Shown piece after piece: positions 13,300 to 26,094 of a stretch of 64,000 nt of DNA. The notes under the pieces were generated by a model that saw nothing but the letters and a program-made list of their open reading frames with translations, was not told the DNA's origin and did no database searches. Origin of the DNA: Aptenodytes patagonicus (taxonomy: Eukaryota; Chordata; Aves; Sphenisciformes; Spheniscidae). Position numbers and translations under genes: made by a program. The stretch covers positions 75,085,068 through 75,149,067 of the forward strand of contig NC_134951.1 in NCBI RefSeq assembly GCF_965638725.1, in the 5' to 3' direction. How positions within the stretch are numbered: the first letter of the stretch is position 1; each line of letters opens with the position of its first letter.

Positions 13300-13440
13300 T
13301 ACATGAGTAATTCATATTGCAGCCTCATTTTTAGCACCTTAATAAAGTCAGTCCATTAATTTGCAAATCCATGTTTGCATTATTCATTTTCTTCTAATTG
13401 CAGAAATTCTTAAATAAAGTAGGGAAACACTGCAGTGCTA
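13300..13440. promoter_or_regulatory. Candidate POU/octamer-rich conserved element
   Basis: A perfect palindrome, ATTTGCAAAT (13359-13368), matches the POU octamer core in both orientations. A second octamer-like core (TTTGCAT, 13374-13380) lies 5 bp away, followed by TTATTCAT and TCTAATTGC. The density of POU and homeodomain cores suggests a neural or pituitary-type enhancer. Conservation was not tested. Confidence 0.33.
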
Positions 13441-14704
13441 GGAATTGTTAGAATTTAGAAACAAACATTTTTCATTTAGAAATAAAGCAAGAACAGAGAC
13501 TCATTTTCCAGTCTATGATGTTTGACCTCAGGGCTAAGCACAGCTTGACCTTCTTAGCTCAATTTTTTTTGTGGTAACATGGTTAGTGCAATCACACTCT
13601 ATGTGTGAGCGTGTATGTGCTAGGGGTTTCTTAAACCCACAGGCCAAAGTCAACCAAATTTGACCAAAAGAGCAGAATGCCCTTAAGCAGGCTCTGTAAT
13701 TTTCAGCTATTTCAAGTTGCTTGAAAATAAATAGCCACATTAGATAGCCACAGAGAGACACATTTTCTTGCTCTAGCTGAATATGCATTCGATTAGAAAC
13801 AAGGGAAGCCCTCTGGAAAGCAGCTAAAAAATGCCCCACTTACAAGAAAAGCTCGTTCAGCTCTCTCTTTAATGTCAAAGGCTGCTGTCTAGATCAGAAA
13901 GGAACATGTATATTGGCAAGCATCAACTTTGAAATATATTCACAAACATCTGGTTTTGTGCTACTGTACATCCATATTCTCTGGAATAAGGCAAGCTACT
14001 ACACGTAAAGGTAACGCCAATGAGACTTATCCTAGTGATCCTCACCCTCTGATTTTAGTTGCAAGTATTTCTGTCTAAAATGCAGAGACCAGTCAAGTAG
14101 TTCATATTATTCTTCCAATGTCCAACTGCTGCTGAAGGGAAGGTTAGGCAGGCCAATGACTGCTGATAGGTCTCTCATTTGCCATCTACCGTAAGCCCAG
14201 ATAATGTCCATTTATTGTGGCAGTAAAAAAAAAAAAACAACAATGAAGTGTGGCTTTGCAACCAAAGCAGTGCTACTACTGTAAAATGTTTTGTGAAGAT
14301 ACTTGTCTCTCACAGCACTACCTCAGAATTCTGCTGTGTAGAGATTTTCTGCCCCCTGCAAAAACATTTCACCAAGAAGCCCTACAGAAAACCCACAAGA
14401 AGCATGCTGGGAAGTCTTGAAGAACTCTAAGCATTGCTTTCAAGAGGGTGGAAAATACCAGTTTGACTGTTGCAATTGCTCATGACTTATTTAGCAGCAT
14501 CTCAGAGGAGTCAAAACGTGTTCAAATTCAAACAGGGCTGTAGCTGTATTCAGTGATTTTGGCAGCCAGCCAGAGTTACCAGAAAGGATTGATATACATG
14601 TACTCACATGCCAGCTGTGAAAACTTGTTGAGGGCGTTGGGGTAGGTATCAACTGCATTTTGTATCTGACCAAAAAAAAAAGTAATTTTAACAGACACTG
14701 AAAG
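13441..14704. other. Non-coding stretch, no gene seen
   Basis: There are only short open frames and an A-rich run near 14226. I recognise nothing in this interval. Confidence 0.55.
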
Positions 14705-14790
14705 CTACACCTCTGCCCCGCAACTTTGACCCCACTGGCATCAATGGCAAGATTGCCATGAACCTGAACAGGATCTTACTTTGGGCCAGT
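14705..14790 (+). repeat. Fragment of an old amniote interspersed repeat
   Basis: The segment at 14731-14750 (CCCACTGGCATCAATGGCAA) and the following 'gattgccatgaacctgaaca' have the alternating 'ctgg-gtcaatgg-attgacttcaatgg' texture. I know that texture from an ancient dispersed repeat common in turtles, crocodilians and birds. I cannot name the family with certainty. Confidence 0.4.
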
Positions 14791-17700
14791 CATGGGTAAT
14801 TTTCCACACAGGTTGTGCAGTGGGGTCAGACTCAGTATAGCCTCTGCCTGCAAAATGAGGCCAGATTTCTGTTAAGACCAAAACATTCATTATTTGTACA
14901 GATTTCACATATCACGCTAGCAGTTAACATTTTGGATTGTCTCTCAGGTGCTTCATGAAGAATAGCATATAATAAAAACGTATAATAAGAGTGCCTGAAA
15001 TGTAAGTGATCCATATGGGTGTATATCTAATAAGAAGTGGTACATTACTTGGAATCTGGCCCTGTAGGTCTCTGTTTTAAAGAAATATTTAGACTGGGAG
15101 AACTCTAGGAGGTAATGGGGTTGTTACTGGTACTGTGTTGCTGCAATGGTACAAACAGAAGGCAAATAACTTGCCTTTTGTTCCCTTCAGGGAGGCTGGA
15201 GCCAAGAAGTAACACTAAGTTCTCTTAGTCCTGGGCTAAATGCCCCTTCCCTGCAGCCTGGTGTCTTCCAGCTAAAAATATCTCTGGTTTTCCTCCAAGA
15301 GAATATTAAGCTTATGCTTTGAGAAAGCATTTGGAAGAAGATAAATGCAGTTCCAGCATTAGGATTTTGAGGGTTAGCCACCACATTTTTTAAAGAGGAC
15401 TGTTAAAATTTATTCTCTCCCTCACTCTGCACAGCTCCCGACAAGGAGCATTAAGCCTCAAGAGACATGTCTGAGGATGTTCCTAAAGCAGTGCTGAAAA
15501 CCCAGCTTCAGCTACTACGAGGTAGTACGAAGGCCACAGCTGTAAACATTTCCAAATAAAACTTTTCGGGATATGCTTCAAACACAGAGCATACCATCCA
15601 CTCTGCCCTGCTGCTTTCTCTTCATGGACATCAGTAGGAGTAACAAACTCTGAGACCAGTCCCACCGTGAAGAATGCTGTCCACCAAAATGAATTGGAGG
15701 GCATCTAGGACATTCCATGTGCACAGACGTGAGAAGAACTGGGTCACCACTACTCCTTCCTCCCTTTTTTCTTCTGCAGGTGCTCTGCAGCATGAGGTAA
15801 AATCCTGCAACTAGATCAGCAGAACAACAGCATTACAAAACCCATCAATAGGTCAAGTGCACAGGGACATAGAGGTCTAAAACACACTGCGAGAGCCTTT
15901 TCTTAGTCAGCAGTTCCCCATTCATCTTATCTGCAGTTCAGTGAAGCAAAGTATTCAGAATTAATTCTTACTATATAAAAAATGAAAGACGGTACATTTA
16001 TAAAGCTCCGCTAAGGTTTTCTATCAATAACAGAGGCAAGCAACAGGAACCTTCTCAGCTTTAGGTGCAATTAAAAAAACAAACAAACATCTCATAGTTC
16101 TTTTGAAAGAGCCCTTCAAACTAGCTACCTTTGGCCAAAGCTGGGGTCATAAAAGTACTCTTGCCTCAGAATATGCTCCATCGCCACCCACACTAGAAAA
16201 GCCCCCACCAAGAGGACCTTTTCTCCTCCTATTATAAAAGGGGCAGATAAAAATATTTTTCAAGGTTTTAGTGCTTTGGGGTTTAGTGCTTTCTTCGGAT
16301 GTGAAAATTCCCTGTACTGAACTGCAGTTGGAAACATTTGCCAAAGGATTGGGGAAGGGGAACCGCTCGTGTATAATACAAGGGTGATTTGGGTTAGCTA
16401 TCACAGAAGTCAGATTTCTTTTTATTAGTAGAAAATGAGACACAGGGTCTGGGCTACACTCACTCCACATGAATGGAGCAGGCTTTTATGCCTAAAAGTC
16501 TGAATCTCACTGCAGTCTCCAAAACACCGAGATGCCCTAGGTGGACCCTACAGTATAGCTGAGGAGGACACCTCATCCTACATCAGTGAAGATGGCCACA
16601 GCGGTAACACTGCAGCCTCAGCTGCCAGGGACCACCTGGAAACCCTGTCCTTCTCCTGGCCTTCAAATTTCTCTCTGCTCAGGTCACACCAACTTCCCAA
16701 ACCTTTGCTCCATGTTTTCTTAACAGACCATCGACTGTTCCCCTCCTTTCAAAATGCAGCCTCTTTTCTTTGATCCTCTAGATGGGGGGTTTCAGCAAAG
16801 TTTGGATTCCTCCCTGCACACAAGGAGAGTCAAACCCACACCTTTTACATCCCAGAAGACCACCATCACCGCAGGGGTTTCTAGGAGGACAGGACTCTAA
16901 CTTTACCTTTTGCTCTAGTTTTCAGGAAGCAGTTGGATATTCACTGTGCCAGAGGCAGAGCGGGGCTGTCTTTCACCTGCCCAGGAGTTCCTTGGGCTCC
17001 TCCAGCCTCCTGCTCCCCGTGGTGAACTCGGGCTTTCAGACTGGACTGCTCTTCACTGCAACTTGGTTAGTCGTCATTCCCCACACAGTCTGGCTTGTGG
17101 GGCCTTGTCTTCACTAAGTGTCAAACTGGGTAACAGCTTTTTGCATGACTTCCAACTTTTCCTTCCTGGTTAGTCTGAGGAGGAAAAAGCGTTCCATGTT
17201 GGCTTAACCATCTCCATGTGATGCAACTGAGGAGGAGACAGGATAAAGGTGAGGGATTCAAGGAGATATAAAATCCCTGCTAAAACCTAAATGCCAACTT
17301 GAGAAAGGTCAGCAGGAAGAAATCCTATATAGAACTGAAACAGGGCTGAGCAGGTAAAGCTTACATACATTTTCTGCTTGGCTGGAAAAGAACAGAGCTC
17401 CAAATCACAATTTTTGGTACGGGTATTGTACAGGAGGGAAAAAGGCTTTTTGTATGAATTCCTTCACTCCACCCTCCTTTCTCTGTGTGCATTTTCTGGG
17501 AGATGTTGGGGGGATACTTTTTTAGCCACATAAGTAGCATTTGCTGAATTTAGACCAGAAACCCACATCTAAGGCATCCCGAGGGAACACTGAAGGTTGA
17601 ACCAGAACACTTCAAAACATGCCCCTTTTCCTCCTCCTCAACTCACCTCTGCACGCACTAAACCTGTACCATATTTCAAAATCAATGCCCGAACCTGAAC

Positions 17701-18489
17701 AAACTTGGCACCAAGACAGAGGGCGGTACTCAACCTTGCTTCATGGCTGTGTGGTGCAGGTCTGCAGGAGGCAGGCAGCAAGCTGCAGGGCCATGTCCAC
17801 TCCTCTTCAGCACGTCACACAGGGTGACCCAGCTGGTGGCTTTCTGGAAGCCACAGTCCTTAGGAGAGTTACCAGCAGTCCCAGCCAAATACCAAAACTT
17901 CGGTGCTGGGCTGTTCTGAAAACTCATCCTAGTAGTTTCTTCACTCTATTTAATTTGCCCTCTATAGTAAAACCACCACTTAGGAAGAAAATCTTATGCA
18001 CCAATCAAAAGTGGAAATTTCACACTTGAAATCTCTTTCAATCATCTGCAACTTCTACTTAAAACAAAAAAAATCAGATTTCTGAATGGTTGCCTGGTGC
18101 TGTTCAGTGAGTGTCCTCCACGTAAAAGCACTTGACACCACCCTGGAGGGATGTGTTGGGAATCTGTCTCTTGCCTCGCTTCCAGTCAAAACATGTCACT
18201 GGTTGAGATCTGAATATGCTTGGGAGGAGGGATGTATAGTAGCAGGCTGTTTTCTGTTCAAAGATTTTTGTCATGGTGGGAGAAACTTTCTTAAAATTCT
18301 ACTATTCAGTTGCACAAATCTCTTTGAAATTTAGTAGGATTTGTTAGTGTACCCTAAAAATGCCAGCCATGGCTAATTAAATAATACATATGCATTTTAC
18401 AAGTATTTGAATCTGAGGTAAAATGTGATTTCATATATAAACCCCACTACTATATGGCACCCAGCATGTGGAAACAAAAGTACTAGAAC

Positions 18490-18491
<2 letters not shown>
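14791..18491. other. Non-coding stretch, no gene seen
   Basis: Open frames of up to 136 codons occur (for example plus strand 17619-18029) but have no recognisable domains or splice context. At this base composition a few such frames are expected by chance. Confidence 0.5.
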
Positions 18492-18523
<32 letters not shown>

Positions 18524-18531
18524 GATGCCAG
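18492..18531. repeat. Homopolymer T40
   Basis: This is the longest homopolymer in the window. Read on the minus strand it is an A40 tail directly after unique sequence, so it may mark the 3' end of a minus-strand retrocopy lying to its right. I see no AATAAA just upstream on that strand and did not find a target-site duplication. Confidence 0.9.
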
Positions 18532-20419
18532 TCATACACTGAAGGCAAGAACAACACTCCACATACATATCGTTTACAAGCTGTTCACGCAACAATCCTC
18601 ACTTATATACCCATCCTTCAGGAACTTAGATATTCAATGCATAATGAACATTACATTTGAAATTGCTTCATATTGTATTTGGGGAAAGCACTGATTTTTC
18701 TCCCATTAGCAGTTCCCATAGTAACTAGCATTAGTGAGGGAGGGAGAAATCCAATGCCACAGGAACCCAATGTTTTCACGTAAATGGGCAAAAGGGATGA
18801 AGAGGCAAAGACAGAGAGGTTTCATTCAAAGCTGTTTGGGAGAGCCCATACAGCTCACTGCCAGTGAATACTGTCAGGAGAGTTTAGCAGGGGAAAAAAA
18901 TTGGGTCATGTAGTTGTGCAGCCAGTCCTGCAGCCAGCACAAGGTTGCTCCCTGAGCGGACTTGGCAGAGCTTCGCCTGAAAGAGCTTCCAGTGCCTTTC
19001 CCACCTCCCAGGGTGGGGCACCCTATTCCAGTCAGGTTCTGCAACTCTTGGCTATTGCTTTAACTGAAGCGTTGAAATGCAATAAGCGACTTTATGCAAG
19101 GATCATTTAAAAATAAGAGTGATAATAATTGGTTTAGAATATACACACTTGTGTAATGCGCTGCTTCTACTAGTCATATTGAGAAACCCAGTGTTGTTGA
19201 TGGCCTTCACTGCAGAGCCTAGTTATTCCTACCAGAAAGCTAATCTCCATCTCAGGTCGTTTAAGCAGGCAAAGAAAGAAACCACGCAGAAGTAGACAGA
19301 GGATTTGACCAGGATGCAACTGAATGTAGGAGCTGGTGCATCCCAGGGCACAGGTCCATGAAACAACCACATGCTCGCTTTTGAACAGGTATTTTTCAAG
19401 TACCCACAGAGAGTACAAGCCACCTCCAGGAAGCTTCATGCAGGTCTTACTTCTTTTCCACTTAAGCCTCATGCTCACACACAGAGCATCTGATATGAAT
19501 TGGTTCATAAAAAGAAAGCAAAAACCTAGCAGCCAAGCAAACTGAATAGCAGAACATCAAGTGCCCTGTCAGAGAACTGCGGCACATAGTTGTGGGGCTC
19601 ATCCCATGGCTCTAGTCAATGGTTGTTCCACATGTGAAAACAGAAAGTGTTAATAGGAACATAGAAATCAGGCGTCTGAGCAGGGCTCTGCCACAGGTAT
19701 TTTCCTGCCTTGCAGCACTGACTTCAGGAACTGCAAGAAGTTAGAAAAGGTTATCACACAGAGACTTCCATATAAAATAATTCATTTTTTAAGAGCAGCC
19801 ACCTACCATAATTTAAGCTGACAGCCTATTGCTAGCATTTAATTTATCTAATGTCTATAAAATATATTCTGCCCTAAGTTCAGCTTGAAGCCCGGCATAC
19901 AGACGGTCTTGCAGAATTTGGAATAACTCACACTTAGTGTGAAGGGAACTACAGCCTCAATTATTTAGCAGTCATCAACTCAATATATAGCTCGCATTAC
20001 TTCAGTGCAGATATTTAAGTCTAAAGCACTGTTCTTGTGATCAAGAAAAATGCACTGAACAGGCCAACAACAGGGTTGCAAAACGCAGCACCACATTTAA
20101 TACAGAAACGAGTAAGATACAGGAACTTAAACAGGAGAAGCAGAAGGCCACTAACAAGGTAATACAAGCTCCGTATCATTTCTTGGGGATTAAGGTGGCA
20201 GAAGTTGCTGCAGAGGTTTGAGCACACCTCACCCGTCCATCTGTCCGAATGCAATGAAATATATACAGACAGCATACTGCTCCTTTACTCAACTGTGTTA
20301 CCTCTTCTGAAGGAAAAGCCTCCAGACTCTTCTGCGCATCTCAAGGTCAACATACGGTGAGTTCTGAATTCTGAATTTGCATCAGTCCTCATACAAAAAT
20401 CACTGGACGTCCCTATTTC
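18532..20419. other. Non-coding stretch, no gene seen
   Basis: Mostly AT-rich single-copy-looking DNA. The segment 19770-19990 is rich in TAAT and TTTAAT cores and could be conserved non-coding sequence. No exon is supported. Confidence 0.5.
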
Positions 20420-20822
20420 TCACACATCCACCCGCATGCGCACACATGCGCTCCCTCCCCACCCCTCTTGGATGCCAGCAGTGGCTTGCTGCTTGCCCCA
20501 GAGCTCTGCCTTACAGTATGGGCTGAGCCCCACACCCTGCACCAGCCCCCTTCTCTCTTGAGATTGAAATCTGAACCCTGACACCTGGTGCCTTTCTAAC
20601 ACAGACAGAAGCAAGCCTTGCATAGGATCAGAGCTGGTTAAATCACACAGGATGGCATCTGTAGCAGGAGGGATTATGCCTGGAATTGCAATGGGTCCCC
20701 CAAAAGGGAGTGTCGCAAAGTGCCAGTCTAGTGGTTTTATGAATGCAATCCACAGACTCCCCCGACTTCTTGCTTTTTCTAAGGCACGTTGTAAATCACT
20801 GCCATCTAGCTCAATGCACACA
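20420..20822 (-). other. Possible exon of unknown identity (low confidence)
   Basis: On the minus strand a strong 3' splice signal (a pyrimidine run ending TTTTCTTTCAG) abuts position 20822, and the next 130 or so codons are open. The translated start reads CIELDGSDLQRALEKA and later FGGPIAIPGIIPPATDA, which is not low-complexity. No good 5' splice site was found near the end of the frame. The plus strand of the same DNA is also open from an ATG at 20652. I recognise neither product, and chance is a realistic explanation. Confidence 0.18.
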
Positions 20823-23800
20823 CTGAAAGAAAAGGTCCATTTCTTTCTTACAGCACTGCCTGAACAGCGTTAGACCCCCGAGGGCTAAAGGAAGATACAA
20901 TGCATTCATGCACAGAAGTATTGTAATGGGTGCTAATCAAAGCAAAACCACAAAATGGGGGCATTTGCTTGCCTAAAATCACTGAATGAACATCTTGTTA
21001 TAACACATGAATGACCTGGGGTATTTCCCCTCTCAAAACAAGAGAGAAACAGGAGGCTTCAGTGCTAAAGAGCTCACAGAACAGTTTCTCAAGTCAATTT
21101 AAATCATATTTAATAATGAACGTTAGAGAGGAAAATGCCTTGACATGCCTCTTATATGGTAAACTTAAAATGCCATCTATAAAAGAAGACCCATTCATTG
21201 AGAAATAGGGTTGTGTGGAGGGAAATATGTTATGTTAAAATGATGCTGTTCAAAGGCAGGGGGCGGGTCTTGTCTATTTTTAGGATGTAAGGAAGTAAAC
21301 TCCCTGTTGCAAAGAACTAAGCAACACAGAAGTAATTTTCATTTCCCCAAGCTCAGATGTTTTGATGCCAGCTGTGATCTCTATAAGAATTTCAGCCTCA
21401 GAATTCATGTCAAATGTTACTTCACTATCCCAAGTTGCCGTAATTTAATCTTTGCTGCCTCTGACTGCCATCCTTCTCCCTCCCTGCCACCTCCACCCCC
21501 GAGCCAGAAACAGCCAGAAGAGCCAACTCACAGAAAAGAAGTGCTCAAAAATCCTCCTCTCTCCACAAGAGATCATACCAGTTTGGCCTCTGCTCCCATC
21601 TTGCCGGTGCAGCCAACATGCTCACCCCATCCTCGCCCCACACCACGGTTCCCCATTCCCACCAGCAGCAACCTGGGTGCACATGTTCTCTCTACAACCT
21701 GTTTTCTGCACACCCTGGGGTGCAAGCATACAAGTCCTTTCCTTTGGTAGCGATCTGTTAGTTTGCCTTTGGATAAGGAATACAATTGATTTGCATTTAT
21801 TAAGGAAACTAAAGGTCACTACCCATCAGGGTCTATTATCTATCTTTCATACTTCTCTCTACAGCAGAATCTTAATAGGTAAGCACTGATTCCTCCTTTA
21901 TTACTGAAATCATTGATCAAAACTAGCAATAAGGAAGGCATCAATGTTAACGCTCTCTCCAAGACAACAGCATCTGCTGAGCTGGTTCATACTCCATGAT
22001 GAACATTACCACTGCAGCGTGAAGACTAAACAGATGCAACCATACATCTACATCAGAGTCCTTTCTCCATTCAAAGCCACTCTGCTGAATCTTTTGTTGG
22101 CCTGCCTTCTGCGTAGCTGTGCAACAAACGGACCGAGCAGAGAATAAAACCCCTTTCCAGCACATGTGCACCTTTATAAAAAGCTACCTTACCAGGACAA
22201 CGGTGGCAAGTCTGACCAGCCACTCCAAACCAAAGGGCAAAGACTGCCTGCAATGGCCCCAGAGGGATTTACTGGTGATCAGGCAACTTTCTGGTGAATT
22301 TAACATTCAGGACAGAGGCAAGATTTTTCACGGCCTTCAGCAGTTCAAAAATTGCTGGGCTATACTATGCCCAGCTGTCTGCTGGTCCTCCCCTGGAGCT
22401 GCCACCCCTGTGGTGAAGACTGCAGAGGGCACGAGGTGACTTAATCCTCACTCGCTCTTGTAAACAAGCTATGCCAAATCTCATAGGGATATCCTGCTTG
22501 CTTCCAAAGGCGAGAAACCCCAACAGAAGGGCAAAGCAAACATTTTAGGACTATAATCTCTTCATCTGCCCTTCAGCAAACTTACTGTGTCTTCTATAGT
22601 CTTCATCAGCACAGAGGTGCAGCTGCAGTCGGCCATCCCCAGGGCTGCCGAGGTGACCAGAGATGCCAGCATCTCAGATCTTCTCACCTGTGCTCTGCAA
22701 CACCTGCACAAGCCATCCAGGAATGTAGCTGTGGTGGCTGAGGTGCAGATGTGGTTTTGCTGCCTGTTGCAGGGTACCGACCACCTGTGCTTTCTGCTCA
22801 TGGGCATCAGTCCCACTTGTATTTCACCCTTTAACAGGAAACACGCCATCTGAGTGGTGAGACACCCTCCTATGGCTTTTTGATAGTCTACTTTAAACAG
22901 GTGGCTCTAACACAAGTTCTCTGTGTCTCACAGCTGAAAGCTTTTTTTGTAAGCAGAACCAAACGGCTGAAGAGATTTGGAAGCAATTTTTCCAGGCAAA
23001 ACTTCCAGGTTATGGCAACGGAAAGAGCCACAGATGCTTCACCACACTATCTCATGACAGGAAGCCTTGTGGAAAGCTCAATACTTAGCCACAGAAGACA
23101 AACATGTTGACTCACTGCTTCGTCTGCTCCTAATAAGAGGGACAGGAGGAGTGGGTGGGCACATGCTGGTTAACAAAGGAAAAATATTACCTTGGGAGTA
23201 AAACAATGCACACAGGAGACCAGACAGCAGCCTTTTATCCATTTAACTTTCCTTCTGCTCAGACACAAATACGGCAAACATCTAAGTTAGTCCCAGTTAC
23301 CAATGACGTAAACATCTCTCCAACTTCACGAAGTAATTACACGGGGTTCCTCCATTACTTAGCCTGGGCAACACTGAGGGAAGCAGTATGCTCACAGAGA
23401 GGTAACAGGACTGTGCAAGTACAGGAAATGAGAAATACCCTGCTAATAAACTTACTGGCTTTGGAGAACAGAATACAATAGGAGTAGGTAGAAGAGATGA
23501 AGAATAAAATACATGAAGGGTAGGATCCTAAAAAAGCCAAGGGGTACTCAGAAAACAAACACTGAAAAGTATTCCTAATTCCTTAACTATTTGCTGAGCT
23601 TTTCATCAAAGCAATTGTGCTCCTCGGTGGTTATTGCATCAAGTATCAGATTGTTTTTGCAGACTAGGAATAAAAGCATCATGCAAACAATTTAAGATTT
23701 TGAATTGGGTAAAACAGATGAGCAGAAAAGTATCAGCGGCACTATTCAAAGAAAGTATCACATCAAAGCGAACACAAAACAGAGCACAGGAGAAGGGAAA

Positions 23801-23929
23801 GCAGTTCAGAAAAGGTTTTGAATTTAAAAATACTAAATCAGAGCGACATAGGATAGGAAGAAAATGGAATCTCAGAATAATTTTGTCCCACAGCATAACC
23901 ACTTTGTACCTCTATCTTTTCCAGGACAG
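20823..23929. other. Non-coding stretch, no gene seen
   Basis: It holds pyrimidine-rich DNA at 21470-21720 and overlapping open frames under 150 codons with no family resemblance. No RNA gene or transposon is recognised. Confidence 0.5.
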
Positions 23930-24370
23930 ATTTGACTAACCTGTCCTAAACACTTCCAGTGATGAAACATCACCAACATTACCACTCTGGAATCTATTCC
24001 AGTCCTTTGCTATACTTATTTTAGAAAGATTTTCCTAATGTCTAATTTGAATTATCTCTGCTGCACTTCCAGTAGAGTCAAAACCACCACCTCTTGCCCT
24101 AGCTACCATAACTACGGAAATACTGTATTCTCTTCCTCCTTGCAAGAACCTTTCACATATTCAAAGGCTGCTCCCTTGTTACCCTCCATCCCCCTGCTTC
24201 AGATTAACCAACCTCACTCTTTCATCCCAGTAGGTGATGTTTTCTAGCCCTCTAATCATTCTCTCAGTTTCTTCACATTCATCCTCCCAGGCAGTCCTCA
24301 TTTTTTCTTTAAGCTTACCGCCCAAAATGAGGTGCAAAGCTCTAGCCCTGGCCTGGCCTATTCGGAAAAA
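23930..24370 (-). mobile_element. CR1 copy A: 3' region and end of ORF2
   Basis: The antisense text runs through the familiar 'correct for a dead copy' landmarks: the 'attccagtcctttgc' block (near 23997), the pyrimidine-rich 'cttgcccta' block (near 24091), and the segment 24180-24300 ending in the CCTCCCAGGCAGTCC variant. The true 3' terminus is missing or unrecognisable, so this end is truncated or eroded. Confidence 0.75.
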
Positions 24371-24639
24371 GCAGCAGGTATCTAGTTGATTCCTGGTGTT
24401 TCACTTTCCTCCCCCCACCAGCTGCCAGGCTGGCCTTCTTCATATGGAGCTGCTGATCCTGTTCAGCCTGTGCTTCTCTGTAAGCCCCAGCCCCTCTTCT
24501 GGCAGGCTGCTACCTTGGCACTCGCCTCCCTTCTCATCCCTGCATTGACTACTGCACGTGTTGACTGACTGCCTCAGGGCAAGTATTGACTGCTTCCACT
24601 TATTAACTACCTCTGGGTAGTACCTGGCACTTGTTCCTA

Positions 24640-25200
24640 TCGAACTGTCTCCTTTTATTTCCCAGCAATTTCTTCAATTTATCAAAATGCTTTTGGATCC
24701 TAAAAAGAAGAAAACCCAATATATACTACCCAAATCCCCATTTGATCTGTCCTGTCACTTTGACTACAAACCTTTGGCACCACCTGAGAAAATGGGTACT
24801 CAAGTTTTGATCTTAGACTACAACAATTTCATTTTGACCATTTTTCCGTAGCTTATGTATAAGGACATGTGAAATAATGTCAAATGCCAGCTCTTGCTGA
24901 TTCTTTCCTACCTGTAAGACGTGTTACCATTTTGTAAAAATAATTTAGATTGGCTTAACACACTTTGTTCTTGACAAATTCATAATGGATACTACTTACT
25001 CAGTTATCTCAAGGGTGCCTACGAAATACTGCATAACTATTTGTTTCAGAATTTTTCAGAGAACTGAAGTGATTGGTTAAAAATAATTCTCCTGCTTCCC
25101 CTTTTTTTAGTTATCAGTATCACACCTGCCATTTTCTACTTGTCCAGGACCCTGACTGTCCTGCCACCTCTTCTCTTCCAGAGGACCATGGACTGTGTCA
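24640..25200 (-). mobile_element. CR1 copy A: reverse-transcriptase region
   Basis: Antisense landmarks of the RT domain are present. They are the 'caatttatcaaaatgctttt' segment near 24677, the 'aatgtcaaatgccagctctt' segment near 24876, and the 'cttgacaaattcataatgga' segment near 24970. In related elements these encode the finger-palm region of RT. Frameshifts and stops are frequent. Confidence 0.7.
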
Positions 25201-26090
25201 TTTCATGGTCACCATCATATAAATTGCTCTCCAACATAAACTTTTCAACTCTTTCTACTAGTAAGAAATAAGTCTTTAAGGACTTTCCCTCCCAGTTGCT
25301 TTCACCACCCTGTATCAAAACTCTTCACCAGCACACTAAAAACTGGATGAACTATCTGTGTCCTGTCATCTTATGTTTTCAACAAATGTCGGGGTAATTA
25401 AACCCCCATTAACAACGCATCCTGCCCTGAAGGATTCTGAGAGTTCATTTTTGCTGGGACATCTCTGCCAATCCTTAGCAGCAAGCAAATTACATTTGGT
25501 GATTTGTCAGTCTGGGAAAATTAGCTGTAAGTTCTCAGGGATCAGATCTAGTTTTTCCTCTGTCCAGACAAAATGGGAGAAAGGAAGAGTAAACATTTAT
25601 CTGCATTATGAGCAGGTAGACGCCATGAAGAGAAAGACTGCAGTGCCTCATCACCAACCCACAGCAGCTCTTCACTTTGCACAGTGCCCTGAATCATAGA
25701 AGTCACTCTGTCTGCAAAGATTCACAAGAGCTTAAATCTTGTGTCTGAGAGCATAAGAAATGCCCTGTTGGGTTAGAGCAATGGTCCATCTAGGTTGGCA
25801 CGCTGAATCTGGAAGATCCAAGCTACAGTGTGTCAGCTAGAGCTTCCTCATCCATGTTCTTTGATGCATGTATAAAACTTGAGAAGAGCAAGGCAGGATC
25901 TCACTGCAGTGATGGAGACTTTCCAAGCCAGCTGTGTTTATCCACACTTTCAGCGACCTTGTTCTTTCTTACACTAACTGGCCAAGGGTGGAAATCAGAC
26001 TCACTGCTCTGTGCATCCCTGGATCCTCTCCAGACCCATTTTGTAGGTAGGAATTACACCAATCTGCTGCCACAGTGGCTACTTATAACA
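25200..26090. other. Insertion splitting CR1 copy A
   Basis: In related CR1s the RT block and the following ORF2 linker are separated by under about 100 bp, but here by about 900 bp. The extra DNA includes a piece at 25747-25900 that itself resembles the 3' portion of a CR1-type repeat (CAATGGTCCATCTAGG, 25779-25794). The remainder is unassigned. This suggests a nested insertion. Its exact edges are uncertain by 50-100 bp. Confidence 0.5.
25747..25900 (-). mobile_element. Fragment of a second CR1-type 3' region nested in copy A
   Basis: The plus-strand text (cataagaa, then gggttagagcaatggtcca) is a degraded match to a dispersed sauropsid repeat that I know as the antisense of a CR1 3' untranslated region. 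It belongs to a different part of the element from its flanks, so it is not collinear with copy A. Confidence 0.55.
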
Positions 26091-26094
26091 ATGC

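Noticed and set aside
17619..18029. ATG-started 136-codon plus-strand frame with a hydrophobic start (MPLFLLLNSPLHA)
   Set aside because: The hydrophobic stretch is short and followed by low-information sequence. No splice or promoter context was found, and a few frames of this size are expected by chance.
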